Assembly: GCA_018436855.1 (NCBI GenBank)
Contig: JAHDKO010000015.1
Location: 124,001 to 188,000 of the forward strand
Direction: 5' to 3'
DNA length: 64,000 bases
Source: Deltaproteobacteria bacterium
GTDB taxonomy: Bacteria; Desulfobacterota; Desulfomonilia; UBA1062
The stretch's first letter is position 1, and every line of letters begins with the position of its first letter. Under the pieces are notes generated by a model. That model was not told the origin of the DNA. It did no database searches and was given only the letters and a program-made list of their open reading frames with translations. A program made the position numbers and the translations under genes. Shown one piece after another: positions 36,116-44,864 of the stretch.

Positions 36116-37030
36116 TTGAAACGATATCTGATACTTGTTGTTCTGGCCTGTTTCACTCTCGCAGGATGCGCGCAGGATACGGGAGAATCCGGAAGGGACG
36201 CCCGGTCGGATGGGGATGTCGTCGCTCAGATCGCAGGCGAGAGCATCACGGAGGGAGACATCGAGGAAATCATATCCCACGTCCCTGCCCAGTATCGTGT
36301 GAAGTACTCTTCTCCGCAGGGCCGAAAAGAGATCGTCGACGGGCTCGTCGAGATGAAGATGCTCGCCTGGGAGGCGCGCAGGAAGGGCATCGACAAACAG
36401 GAATCCGTGAAGATGAAGATCGGTTACATCATCGACCAGACCCTGGCAAAGGAGCTGGAGAAAGACATGAGAGAGTCCGTCAAGGTGAGCGAGGCGGACA
36501 TCGAAAGCTACTACCGCGAGCATCTCGACAAGTATGTCACCCCGGAGCGTGTGAAGGCCAGGCACATCCTGGTGGAAAAGCAGGGCCTGGCCGACGATCT
36601 TCTGGGCAGGCTCAGGAAAGGGGCCGACTTTCAGGAGCTGGCCAGGAAACACTCCACCTGCCCGTCCGCGGACAAGGGCGGTGATCTCGGCTGGTTCGGC
36701 AGGGGCAAGATGGCGCCGGAGTTCGAGAAGGCGGCGTTCGCCTTGAACAAGGGCGAGCTCAGCGGTGTGGTGAAATCGTCCTTCGGGTATCATGTCATCC
36801 GGCTGGAAGATAAAAGGGAGTCCAAAACCAAAACCCTGGATCAGGTGAGGAAGTCCATCGAGCGGACCCTCCAGAAAAAGCAGGCGGAGGTGAGGATGGC
36901 CGAGCTCAAGGACGACATCAGGAAAAAGGCGGGCGTGACCGTGAACGACGGATATTTCAGCAAGTTCCCGGCGCAGGGCAGGCCCGGGGTGGAAAAAGTC
37001 CGGGAGCCCGCGGAGCCGGAAGAGGAATAG
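36116..37030 (+). CDS. parvulin-type peptidyl-prolyl isomerase lipoprotein
   Basis: A 304-residue periplasmic folding factor. From the TTG at 36116 the N-terminus is a clean lipoprotein signal, MKRYLILVVLACFTLAGC, with the lipidated Cys in the LAGC lipobox. A SurA_N-like helical domain (about 40-150) is followed by a parvulin domain (about 165-260: VKARHILVE, STCPSADKGGDLGWFGRGKM, SSFGYHVIRL). GGGAGG precedes the TTG. Ten bases separate it from gspF, so it likely assists folding of secretion substrates or pseudopilins. The acidic C-terminal tail (EPAEPEEE) is unusual. Confidence 0.9.
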   Translation: MKRYLILVVLACFTLAGCAQDTGESGRDARSDGDVVAQIAGESITEGDIEEIISHVPAQYRVKYSSPQGRKEIVDGLVEMKMLAWEARRKGIDKQESVKMKIGYIIDQTLAKELEKDMRESVKVSEADIESYYREHLDKYVTPERVKARHILVEKQGLADDLLGRLRKGADFQELARKHSTCPSADKGGDLGWFGRGKMAPEFEKAAFALNKGELSGVVKSSFGYHVIRLEDKRESKTKTLDQVRKSIERTLQKKQAEVRMAELKDDIRKKAGVTVNDGYFSKFPAQGRPGVEKVREPAEPEEE

Positions 37031-37040
37031 GAGGCGGATA

Positions 37041-38264
37041 GTGGCGTTATATACCTGGAGCGGTTTTACAGAAAAGGGCAAGGTCACCCAGGGCATGATC
37101 GATGCCACGTCCACCCGGGAGGCCAAGCTCAAGCTCCGCTCCCAGGGCGTGTTCGTGAGTTCCATTGCCGAAGAGGCCTCCACGCCCGCACCCAGCGTGA
37201 AAGATATCTCGCTCAAGCGTTTTCTCGGCAGGGTCAAGCTCGAGGATGTCACGGTCATGACCAGGCAGCTCTCGACCCTGGTGGGGGCGTCGATCCCCCT
37301 GGTGGAGTCTTTGAGCGCGCTGTACGAGCAGACCGACTCGCCCGCCATGAAGAAGACGATAGCCCAGGTCAGGGATGCGGTGAACGAGGGTCTGTCCTTT
37401 GCCGACGCCCTCTCCCAGCACAGGCGGGTCTTCTCCGACCTCTACGTGAACATGGTCCGCTCCGGAGAGGCCAGCGGGGCCTTGGACGTGGTGCTGCTGA
37501 GGCTGGCCGAGTTTCTCGAAGGCCAGCACCGGCTCAGGTCCAAGGTGGGAGCGGCCCTCATCTACCCCATGGTGCTGTTCGCGGTGTCGGTGGTCGTGCT
37601 CTTCTATCTCCTGACCTCGGTGGTGCCCAAGATGGTGGGCATGTTCGAGAGCATGGAGCAGGTTCTGCCCCTGCCCACCCGCATCCTCATCGGGGTGAGC
37701 GATTTTCTTGGCATGACCTGGTGGGCCTTTGCTGCGGCGGCCGTGATCGCGGCCATCTTCTTCGTCAAGTGGAGACAGACCGTGCAGGGGGCGGCGAAGT
37801 TCGACCGGTTCAGGATGAACATGCCGGTCTACGGCGCCATTTACCGGAAGATCTCGGTGGCCAGGTTCGCGCGGACACTGGGCACCCTGCTCTCGTCGGG
37901 AGTGCCCATCATCGAATCCATGAAGATCGTCAAGACCGTGGTGCAGAACAAGGTCATGGAGTCCTGCATCGAGGATTCCATCGGCGAGGTCATGGAAGGC
38001 TCCAGCATAGCGGCGCCGCTGAAGAAGTCAGGCGTGTTTCCCCCCATCATCGTCCACATGATCAGCACCGGGGAAAAGAGCGGGACCCTGGAAGAGATGC
38101 TCGTCAAGGCGGCGGACGCGTACGAAGAGGATGTCGAGACATCGGTGGCGGGGTTGACATCGATACTCGAACCGGTCATGATCGTGGTGATGGGGCTGAT
38201 CGTGGGCTCCATCGTGCTGGCCATCCTCTTGCCCATGCTCGAGATGAGCACCATAGTCCGATAG
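37041..38264 (+). CDS. gspF: type II secretion system inner-membrane protein GspF
   Basis: Polytopic platform protein of the type II secretion system. The 407-residue protein has two repeated GspF cytoplasmic domains (TRQLSTLVGASIPLVES and ARTLGTLLSSGVPIIES) with membrane segments near 170-195, 220-240 and 375-400. The start is GTG after GGAGG. It leads a gene run gspF-G-H-I-J-K-L-M-N. The homologous PilC of type IV pili is ruled out by the GspG-N neighbours. Confidence 0.95.
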   Translation: MALYTWSGFTEKGKVTQGMIDATSTREAKLKLRSQGVFVSSIAEEASTPAPSVKDISLKRFLGRVKLEDVTVMTRQLSTLVGASIPLVESLSALYEQTDSPAMKKTIAQVRDAVNEGLSFADALSQHRRVFSDLYVNMVRSGEASGALDVVLLRLAEFLEGQHRLRSKVGAALIYPMVLFAVSVVVLFYLLTSVVPKMVGMFESMEQVLPLPTRILIGVSDFLGMTWWAFAAAAVIAAIFFVKWRQTVQGAAKFDRFRMNMPVYGAIYRKISVARFARTLGTLLSSGVPIIESMKIVKTVVQNKVMESCIEDSIGEVMEGSSIAAPLKKSGVFPPIIVHMISTGEKSGTLEEMLVKAADAYEEDVETSVAGLTSILEPVMIVVMGLIVGSIVLAILLPMLEMSTIVR

Positions 38265-38280
38265 AATGGAGGAACATATC

Positions 38281-38730
38281 ATGAAGAATAGGGGTTTTAC
38301 CCTGCTGGAGCTGCTGGTGGTTATCGTCATACTCGGTATTCTGGCGACATATGTGGGTACCAAGATCATGGGCAAACCCGACGAGGCCAGGCAGACCCAG
38401 GCGCGGATACAGATCCAGGCGCTGGAAAACGCGCTCAACATGTACCGGCTGGACAGCGGCGACTATCCGTCCACGGAGCAGGGCCTGAAGGCGCTGGTGG
38501 AAAAGCCCGTCTCCGGGAACGTGCCCAGGAGCTGGAGGGAAGGCGGATATCTGGACAAGTCGAGGGTACCCAAAGACCCCTGGAGCTATGATTATGCATA
38601 CCTCTATCCCGGGGTGAGGAATCCGAACGGCTTCGATCTGTTCTCGTATGGAGCGGACGGCCAGCCCGGAGGAGAGGGCAAGGATGCGGACATCGGAAAC
38701 TGGGAAGCCGAGACGGACAGCCGGTACTAG
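38281..38730 (+). CDS. gspG: major pseudopilin GspG
   Basis: Main subunit of the type II secretion pseudopilus. The 149-residue prepilin has a very short leader, MKNRG, cut before Phe, then the methylation and assembly helix FTLLELLVVIVILGILAT. The C-terminal domain holds the calcium-site region (NPNGFDLFSYGADGQPGGEG) and the conserved YPSTEQGLKALV segment. ATG at 38281 has GGAGGA upstream; an ATG at 38266 is a ribosome-site artefact. It overlaps gspH. Confidence 0.96.
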   Translation: MKNRGFTLLELLVVIVILGILATYVGTKIMGKPDEARQTQARIQIQALENALNMYRLDSGDYPSTEQGLKALVEKPVSGNVPRSWREGGYLDKSRVPKDPWSYDYAYLYPGVRNPNGFDLFSYGADGQPGGEGKDADIGNWEAETDSRY

Positions 38731-39217
38731 GGCATTCACCCTCCTGGAGCTGATCATCGTCATCGCCCTTCTGGGGATCGTGGTGGGCTACATCGGCCCC
38801 AGGCTCTACACCGGCATCTCGTCTTCGAGCATGGACAAGGCAACGCGGGAGGTTCTCACGATTCTCCAGTACGCCAGGTCCACGGCCGTCACCCGGCACA
38901 AGCCCTATTACGTCCGGTTCGATATCGACAATGCCAGGATCGGCGTGTTCCCCAAGCCCGAGAGCTCCGGTGAGACCCCCGACATGCTTAAGCAAAAGGA
39001 TCTCCCCAAAGGCGTGAAGCTCAAGAGCGTCAAGAGCCCCTACCAGAGTGAAAAGCTCCAGGGGCACCTGGATATCCTGGTGACCCCCGAAGGGGTGATC
39101 GAGCAGGGGGTGATCTATCTGGAGGGGGAATTCGGGAAGATCTATACCCTGGTCGTCAAGCCCTTCTCCGGCATGCTCACGATACATGATCACTATGTGG
39201 AGATCGGCTATGGGTAG
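38684..39217 (+). CDS. gspH: minor pseudopilin GspH
   Basis: A 177-residue type II secretion minor pseudopilin. The leader is longer and Arg/Thr-rich (MRTSETGKPRRTAGTRA), cut before FTLLELIIVIALLGIVVGY. The globular part has ILQYARSTAVTRHKPYYVRFD, typical of GspH. It overlaps gspG by 47 bases; the downstream gene starts inside its stop codon region. An earlier in-frame ATG at 38648 would give an even longer leader and is less likely. Confidence 0.9.
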   Translation: MRTSETGKPRRTAGTRAFTLLELIIVIALLGIVVGYIGPRLYTGISSSSMDKATREVLTILQYARSTAVTRHKPYYVRFDIDNARIGVFPKPESSGETPDMLKQKDLPKGVKLKSVKSPYQSEKLQGHLDILVTPEGVIEQGVIYLEGEFGKIYTLVVKPFSGMLTIHDHYVEIGYG

Positions 39218-39566
39218 GAAGGGCTTCACCCTCCTGGAGGTGCTCATCGCCGTGACGCTCCTGAGCATCACCTTCGTGTGGCTTCTCAAATCGACAAACC
39301 AGTCCATCGACATGGCCTCCCGGGCGAAATTCGTGACCACCTCCACCCTGCTCGCCCAGCAGAGGATCGCCGAGGCGGCGGGGGAGAGAACCGTGCATTC
39401 CGGAAACGACGAGGGCGATTTCGGCGAAGATTTTCCCGGGTACCGGTACACCGAGGAGATCGAGCCCACCCCCCTGGACGGGTACTACAAGTACACCCTC
39501 ACCATCAGGTGGGGAGAGAAAGGAAACCTTGAGACGGATTTCGTTGCGTTCCTCTCATCGAGATAG
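39210..39566 (+). CDS. gspI: minor pseudopilin GspI
   Basis: A 118-residue minor pseudopilin with leader MGRKG and assembly helix FTLLEVLIAVTLLSITFV. It lies between GspH and GspJ as in other type II clusters, and GspI-GspJ-GspK form the tip complex of the pseudopilus. The ATG at 39210 uses GGAG eight bases upstream and overlaps the gspH stop. The rest (ASRAKFVTTSTLLAQQRIAE) fits the family. Confidence 0.9.
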   Translation: MGRKGFTLLEVLIAVTLLSITFVWLLKSTNQSIDMASRAKFVTTSTLLAQQRIAEAAGERTVHSGNDEGDFGEDFPGYRYTEEIEPTPLDGYYKYTLTIRWGEKGNLETDFVAFLSSR

Positions 39567-40239
39567 CGGGTTCACCCTCATCGAGCTGCTCATGGCCATC
39601 GCCATCGCGGCCATTGTCATGACCGTGGTGAACCTGTCTTTTTTCCAGGCCCACCGGTCAATCGAGTCGGTAGGCTCTCAGAGACAGACCTACCAGATGG
39701 TGAGGGTCGTGATGGACCGCATGATGAAAGACTTGAGCTGCGCCTATGTCCCGGCCGCCGAGGGGACCGGCCGCACGCTGGGCGAGGAGGACGTCTCCCT
39801 GTACCGATTCGTGGGAGAAGACGATTCCGATGGGGATACCGACCTCGACAGCATTCACTTCACCACTGCGGCGGAGCTGGGCCTGCCCGGGAGCATGGGC
39901 GGCCTGACCGAGGTGGGCTATTTCCTGAAAGAGATGGAGGATCTCCCGGGCCGCTACATCCTGATACGCTCGGAGGATCCCCTGCCGCACTACGGGGTGA
40001 GCGAGTCGGCGCGTGAGATGGATGTGGCCGAGGACATCACCTCGTTGAACATCGTGTATCTGGACCACAACGACGACGAGAAGGACGACTGGGACCTCGA
40101 GCAGAAGCTGGTCCTGCCCCGGCAGGTGAAGGTGACCATCGCCTTTGCCTGCGGGGACGAGCCGCTGAGCTTCACGGGGACGGCCTATCTGCCCCTGTCC
40201 GAGTTGAAGCTCACCGTGAGCGAGGGGGCACCGGAGTGA
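39529..40239 (+). CDS. gspJ: minor pseudopilin GspJ
   Basis: A 236-residue minor pseudopilin with a basic leader (MRRISLRSSHRDSG) and helix FTLIELLMAIAIAAIVM. It starts at a TTG, 39529 or 39544. Two markedly acidic loops, GEDDSDGDTDLDS and DHNDDEKDDWDLEQ, stand out and could bind calcium. It overlaps gspI by 38 bases and gspK by four. GspJ forms the tip complex with GspI and GspK. Confidence 0.88.
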   Translation: MRRISLRSSHRDSGFTLIELLMAIAIAAIVMTVVNLSFFQAHRSIESVGSQRQTYQMVRVVMDRMMKDLSCAYVPAAEGTGRTLGEEDVSLYRFVGEDDSDGDTDLDSIHFTTAAELGLPGSMGGLTEVGYFLKEMEDLPGRYILIRSEDPLPHYGVSESAREMDVAEDITSLNIVYLDHNDDEKDDWDLEQKLVLPRQVKVTIAFACGDEPLSFTGTAYLPLSELKLTVSEGAPE

Positions 40240-41210
40240 GAAAGATCGTGAGGGACAACCGGGGCGTCGTGCTCCTGATGGTGCTCGCCACCATCGTCTT
40301 TTTCACCGTCCTGGTGGTCAGCTTCAGCGCGGACCAGGGCCTCGACATGGAGCTCGCGTACAACTTCCGCGATTCGGTCCAGGCCCAGCATATCGCCCGT
40401 GCAGGGATCGAGGCCGCCCGGGTGATTCTCAAGGAGGACGACCCCGCCTACGACTCCGACGACGAGGAGTGGGGGAGCTTCAGCGAGTATGCCATGGGCG
40501 CCTCCGCGTACCTCGACGGGCCTTCCTTCAGCGGCACCCTGGCGGACGAGTGCGGCAAGATCGATCTGAACAGTCTCGTGACCGAGGGCGAGCAGATCTA
40601 CCGGGAGGCCCAGCTCCAGGAGCTCTTCGAGCTCCTGGAGATCGACATCACGGACGACGAGCTCGACGAGCTCATGAAGTCTCTCAGGGACTGGCTGGAC
40701 CCGAACGACGAACCCGAGTTCGGCGGCGCGGAGGACGAGTACTACCTGTCGCTGGATCCCCCCTATATCTGCAAGAACGGCCCCCTCGACACCCCGGAGG
40801 AGATCCTTCTGGTGAAAGGGATGAAGCCGGAATACTATTATGGCACGGAAAACTTTCACGGGATCAAAGACTACGTGACCGTGGGCACCGGCGGGACGAT
40901 CAACATCAACACGGCCTCCCGGACCGTGCTTCTGAGCATGTCCCGGACGTATCTCACCGAGGACGTGGTGGACGTCATCGAAGACGGCAGGCCGTTTCTG
41001 AACGAGCAGGACCGCAGCCGCATCCAGGGGCTGGATCTGAACGACCCCGCCGACGAGATGACGTGGATCAAAAAGACCCTGGACGTCAAAAGCAATCTGT
41101 TCAGCGCCGATATCAGCGGCAGTATGCCCTCGGGCGCCAGGATCAACATCAAAACAGTTCTTCAACGCTTTCAAAACGACGTGCGGATAGTGTATTATAA
41201 AATATATTGA
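40236..41210 (+). CDS. gspK: tip pseudopilin GspK
   Basis: A 324-residue large pseudopilin that caps the pseudopilus. The leader ends RDNRG, followed by VVLLMVLATIVFFTVLVVS. The C-terminal region carries the two SAM-like helix-hairpin units (INTASRTVLLSMSRTYL) expected of GspK. An acidic stretch (KEDDPAYDSDDEEWG) and DEPEFGGAEDEYYLS suggest metal binding. GTG start overlaps the gspJ stop. Confidence 0.92.
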   Translation: MRKIVRDNRGVVLLMVLATIVFFTVLVVSFSADQGLDMELAYNFRDSVQAQHIARAGIEAARVILKEDDPAYDSDDEEWGSFSEYAMGASAYLDGPSFSGTLADECGKIDLNSLVTEGEQIYREAQLQELFELLEIDITDDELDELMKSLRDWLDPNDEPEFGGAEDEYYLSLDPPYICKNGPLDTPEEILLVKGMKPEYYYGTENFHGIKDYVTVGTGGTININTASRTVLLSMSRTYLTEDVVDVIEDGRPFLNEQDRSRIQGLDLNDPADEMTWIKKTLDVKSNLFSADISGSMPSGARINIKTVLQRFQNDVRIVYYKIY

Positions 41211-41237
41211 AGCTTCATTGAAGAAACAGGATGGAAC

Positions 41238-42758
41238 ATGGCTCGATATAGCTTAGGAATTTATTGGGATAATGTCTCGATGCACGCCTGTCTGATCAGG
41301 ACGGGCATCGCGGAGTTCTCCATGGAGAAGATCCTCGGCATGCCCCGGGAGTACGGCGAGCACTACGAGCCCCTGCACTCCGCAGAAGAGGACATCGCCG
41401 CGCTGCTCAAGGAGCTGCCCCCCGACGTCCTCGGATCGGTGGCCGTGGGCATGCCCGAGCGGGAGATCATGCATCGCTCCCTCATAAGGCCTTTCGGCGA
41501 CCGGAAGAAGATCGCCCAGACCATAACGCCCGAGGTTGAGACGCTCCTTCCCGTCCTGGACGGGAAGATCATCGTGGACTACGTGCTCCTGGGCCGGGAC
41601 GAGGCCGGACTCCATTACATCGAGACGCTCTCGGCGCGGCACGCGTCGGTGCAGGCCCTGATTTCCGGGCTCAATGAAAAGGCGGGCATCGACCCGGCGA
41701 TCGTCGATTCCCCCTCCGCCGCTCTTCTGGCAGGGGCCAGGAACATCTTCAGCCTCGCCGATGACACCACCTACCTCTTTCTGCACATGGGGTGGGACGA
41801 CACCTCGCTTGCCGTGCTGCAGGGCACGGCGGTCAAGCATGTGGGGGCCTTTCCGCACGGGTTTGGAAAGATCGTGGCACGCCTATTCGGAAGTCCGGCC
41901 ATCCCGGCCCGTGAGCTGAAGGAAAAGCTTGAGCAGGGAATCGAGGCGGGCGAGCAGCTGGATACCTGCGTCCGGGAGGTGCTCATCGCCCTGTCCCGGA
42001 TCGATTCTCCCGGTCAGAGCTTTGCCCTGGTTCCCACCGGGTACGCCCGCTCCATCACCGATCTTGCTCAGAGGTTCAAGGCCTCGGCGGACATCCTCCC
42101 CGGGGTTCCCGACAGGGACGAGGACAAGGGCGGAGTTTCCATGGACGAGGTGCTGGACCATTTCATGCCCGTCTCCCTCGCCCTGCGGGGAATCGACAGC
42201 GTCGACGGGGTCAATTTCCGTAAAGGAGATCTCGCCTACACCCGGAAGATCGAGTGGCTCAAGGGCCATGCCGGGGCATGGGGCAAGATTGCGGCGGCGT
42301 TCGTCGTCCTGTGCGTCCTCGGGCTCGGGATCGACCTTTTCACCAACGCCCGGATCAACGGCGAACTCACCCGGCGGATACAGGCCGAGTTCGGATCGGT
42401 CATGCCCGCCGGCACCCCTATGGTGGATCCGGTGAGGCAGCTGGAGCAGCACCTGTCCAGGATCACGTCCAAGAACGGTGGCCCGGGCGGCAAGGACACC
42501 CCCCTGGAGATCATCCGGGACGTCAGCGCGGGCATCCCCAGGAGCATCGACGTGCTCGTCGACAACATCCTCATCGACGAGAACTCCATCATGATATCGG
42601 GCACGGCCAAGTCATACGAGAATGTGGAACGGATAAAGGCGAGTCTGTCGTCTCTTCCCTACGTGGCCGAGGTGAAGATCGTATCGGCCAACGTGGACAA
42701 ACTTGATCAGCGGGTGAGGTTGAAACTGGTATGTACCAGAAAATCGAGCGCTACCTGA
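41238..42758 (+). CDS. gspL: type II secretion protein GspL
   Basis: Inner-membrane protein linking the cytoplasmic ATPase GspE to the pseudopilus. The 506-residue protein has an actin-like cytoplasmic domain (about 1-325), one transmembrane segment (about 355-375: IAAAFVVLCVLGLGIDLF) and a periplasmic ferredoxin-like domain (IDVLVDNILIDENSIMISG). GspE itself is not encoded in the window. It is followed by gspM with a 28-base overlap. Confidence 0.9.
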   Translation: MARYSLGIYWDNVSMHACLIRTGIAEFSMEKILGMPREYGEHYEPLHSAEEDIAALLKELPPDVLGSVAVGMPEREIMHRSLIRPFGDRKKIAQTITPEVETLLPVLDGKIIVDYVLLGRDEAGLHYIETLSARHASVQALISGLNEKAGIDPAIVDSPSAALLAGARNIFSLADDTTYLFLHMGWDDTSLAVLQGTAVKHVGAFPHGFGKIVARLFGSPAIPARELKEKLEQGIEAGEQLDTCVREVLIALSRIDSPGQSFALVPTGYARSITDLAQRFKASADILPGVPDRDEDKGGVSMDEVLDHFMPVSLALRGIDSVDGVNFRKGDLAYTRKIEWLKGHAGAWGKIAAAFVVLCVLGLGIDLFTNARINGELTRRIQAEFGSVMPAGTPMVDPVRQLEQHLSRITSKNGGPGGKDTPLEIIRDVSAGIPRSIDVLVDNILIDENSIMISGTAKSYENVERIKASLSSLPYVAEVKIVSANVDKLDQRVRLKLVCTRKSSAT

Positions 42759-43255
42759 AGAGTCTCTCAAAACGCGAAAGGCTGGTACTTCTTGTCGCAG
42801 GGGTCGTGCTGGGGGTGTTCATCCTCCTGGCGGGGGTGGTCTCTCCGGTCATGGAGTACAAAGCCCGGCTGACCTCCTCGGTGAAGGCCCATGAAAGCGA
42901 GCTCAAGAGGGTATACGATCTCTCGTCCCGGATCAGGGCCGCAGGCAGCGTGCCCAGGACCGCCGGAGCCGCACAGACTGAGGACTTCACGCTTTTCGGG
43001 TTCCTGGAGGAACTGGCGGCCAGGGTCAAGGTGAACGACCGCATCGAGTACATGAAGCCCATCAGCGAGTCGGGCGGTTCCGTCCGGGAAGCCGTGGAGG
43101 TGAAGATCCGCTCCGTGTTCCAGGACGATCTCATCAGCCTCCTGTACGACATCGAGCACAGCCCCCATTCCCTGAAGATCAAGCGCCTGAACATCCGGCG
43201 CGTGGAGAGGGACAGCTGTCTCGATGTGACCTTCCAGGTGGTCCACTATGGCTGA
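42731..43255 (+). CDS. gspM: type II secretion protein GspM
   Basis: A 174-residue bitopic protein with a short cytoplasmic tail (YQKIERYLKSLSKRERL), one membrane segment (LVLLVAGVVLGVFILLAGVV) and a periplasmic ferredoxin-like domain. GspM pairs with GspL in the assembly platform. Overlap with gspL and gspN shows coupling. Sequence conservation in GspM is always low, so context carries much of the call. Confidence 0.87.
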   Translation: MYQKIERYLKSLSKRERLVLLVAGVVLGVFILLAGVVSPVMEYKARLTSSVKAHESELKRVYDLSSRIRAAGSVPRTAGAAQTEDFTLFGFLEELAARVKVNDRIEYMKPISESGGSVREAVEVKIRSVFQDDLISLLYDIEHSPHSLKIKRLNIRRVERDSCLDVTFQVVHYG

Positions 43256-44114
43256 TGAAAAGAGGGGGTCCCCGAGGCTGGCAAAGGCAGGCATTGCGCT
43301 GTATCTGCTTTTCTGCCTGGTGCTGTTCGTTCTGGTGCGGTTCCCCTATGACACCTTCCGGGGCCGCCTGGAGGAAACGATGAGCTCTTTGGCCGGCCGG
43401 GCCATAACCCTGGGGCACATCAGCTCCAGCCTGCCCTTCGGGCTCAAGGTGGAGGGGGTGAGCATCGACGAGAATCCCTTTGCCGGAGAGCTGAAGATCA
43501 GGCCCGGGCTCATTTCCCTGCTCTCGGGCAGTCTCGACCTGGGCGTGGAGGCGTTTTTCCCCTCGGGCAGCCTCTCCGGCAGGGTCCGCACGCCCCTTGA
43601 TGCCGCGGGCGATTCGCTGAGCGTGTCGGCCCGGATGGAAAGCCTCGATTCACAGGCCTTCCAGTCCCTGTTTCCCTCGGGCGTATGCCCCAGGGGGATC
43701 ATCACCGGCACCATCGATATATCGAGGCCGAACGCCTCGCTCCGCGAGATGGAAGGCAGGGCGGACATCGTATGGAAAGACGGGTACCTCCCCATTCCGC
43801 ATTCGCAGCTGAACCTGCCGCTGCCCCTGGACGGCATTCAGTTCACGACATTGAAGGTGGAGTCTGTCGTGGAAAAGGGACTGGTCACCCTGGAGAGCCT
43901 TGAGCTGGCCGGTGATATCTCGGGGACCGTCAAGGGGTCGATCCGGATCATGGAGCCTCTCTCCCGGTCCCGGTTGAACCTGACGGGAGAGGTCGGTCTG
44001 CCGCCGGATCTGGCCCTGCTTCTGGGCCCGCAGGCAGGCTCGCCCACCGATGGGATGCGCTTCAGCCTCAGGGGCACCCTGGACAGGCCGAGGTTCCGCC
44101 TGCTGAACCGGTGA
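43248..44114 (+). CDS. gspN: type II secretion protein GspN
   Basis: A 288-residue inner-membrane anchored protein with one N-terminal membrane span (IALYLLFCLVLFVLVRFPY) and a beta-rich periplasmic part. It matches the GspN family seen at the end of deltaproteobacterial type II clusters, distantly related to AsmA-like lipid-transfer repeats (compare LSGRVRTPLDAAGDSL, ISGTVKGSIRIMEP). Its role in secretion is poorly defined. It starts within gspM and ends the cluster. Confidence 0.85.
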   Translation: MADEKRGSPRLAKAGIALYLLFCLVLFVLVRFPYDTFRGRLEETMSSLAGRAITLGHISSSLPFGLKVEGVSIDENPFAGELKIRPGLISLLSGSLDLGVEAFFPSGSLSGRVRTPLDAAGDSLSVSARMESLDSQAFQSLFPSGVCPRGIITGTIDISRPNASLREMEGRADIVWKDGYLPIPHSQLNLPLPLDGIQFTTLKVESVVEKGLVTLESLELAGDISGTVKGSIRIMEPLSRSRLNLTGEVGLPPDLALLLGPQAGSPTDGMRFSLRGTLDRPRFRLLNR

Positions 44115-44186
44115 GGGGAGAGACGGTAAAACGTTAAAGAGATGAAAGGCATATTCCGAAAGAACGAGAGTTGACAAGGTGATTCT

Positions 44187-44864
44187 ATGGCAGATATCAA
44201 TGGTTTGAAAAAGACATTTCCCGAGTCGGTACGGTTTTCCTGGGAAGACGTGGAAGAGCTCCTCTGGGAGGTCTTCATCGAACTTCGGTCTTCCGGCTAC
44301 CATCCGGACGTCGTGATAGGCGTATCCCGCGGCGGGCTCGCCCCGGCGCGTATCCTTACGGATTATCTGCAGAGCAAGTATATATGCACCTTTCAGATGG
44401 GTCACTGGGGAGAGGATACGAGCCTGCGCGAGCGGCCGGCCATCGTGTTTCCCCTGCCCGAGGTGGACCTTTCCCGGAAAAAGGTTCTCGTGGTGGATGA
44501 TGTGAGCGATGAAGGCGGGACCATGGAAGAGGTGGTCCGCTACCTCTCACCCAAGGTGGGGGAGATCCGCACCGCGGTCCTGGTGAGCAAGGCCGATTCC
44601 CGTTTCCAGGCCGACTACTGCCCCAAGATCATGACGAAGTGGAGATGGGTGCTGTTTCCGTGGTCCAAGCACGAAGACCTCCTTGCCTTCACTGAGAAGG
44701 TCCTTCAGATCACCGGGGGAGCCACCATCGAGGAGATCATCCGAATCCTCGAGGAGTCCATGTCCGTGGAAATCGTCTCCCGGGAGATCGAGAAGGTCCT
44801 GTTCGACATGCAGCAGGCAGGTGAGGTAACCGAAGGCGAAGACAGGGTATGGACGTTGATATAG
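44187..44864 (+). CDS. purine phosphoribosyltransferase-like protein
   Basis: A 225-residue type I phosphoribosyltransferase. The PRPP-binding loop is KVLVVDDVSDEGGTM, and GVSRGGLAPARIL is the pyrophosphate loop, which suits a hypoxanthine/xanthine-type enzyme. The last 60 residues form a helical extension (EEIIRILEESMSVEIVSREIEKVL) not needed for catalysis. Its 3' end overlaps the diguanylate cyclase gene by 16 bases. A link between GMP supply and c-di-GMP is possible but unproven. Substrate is not fixed by sequence. Confidence 0.85.
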   Translation: MADINGLKKTFPESVRFSWEDVEELLWEVFIELRSSGYHPDVVIGVSRGGLAPARILTDYLQSKYICTFQMGHWGEDTSLRERPAIVFPLPEVDLSRKKVLVVDDVSDEGGTMEEVVRYLSPKVGEIRTAVLVSKADSRFQADYCPKIMTKWRWVLFPWSKHEDLLAFTEKVLQITGGATIEEIIRILEESMSVEIVSREIEKVLFDMQQAGEVTEGEDRVWTLI

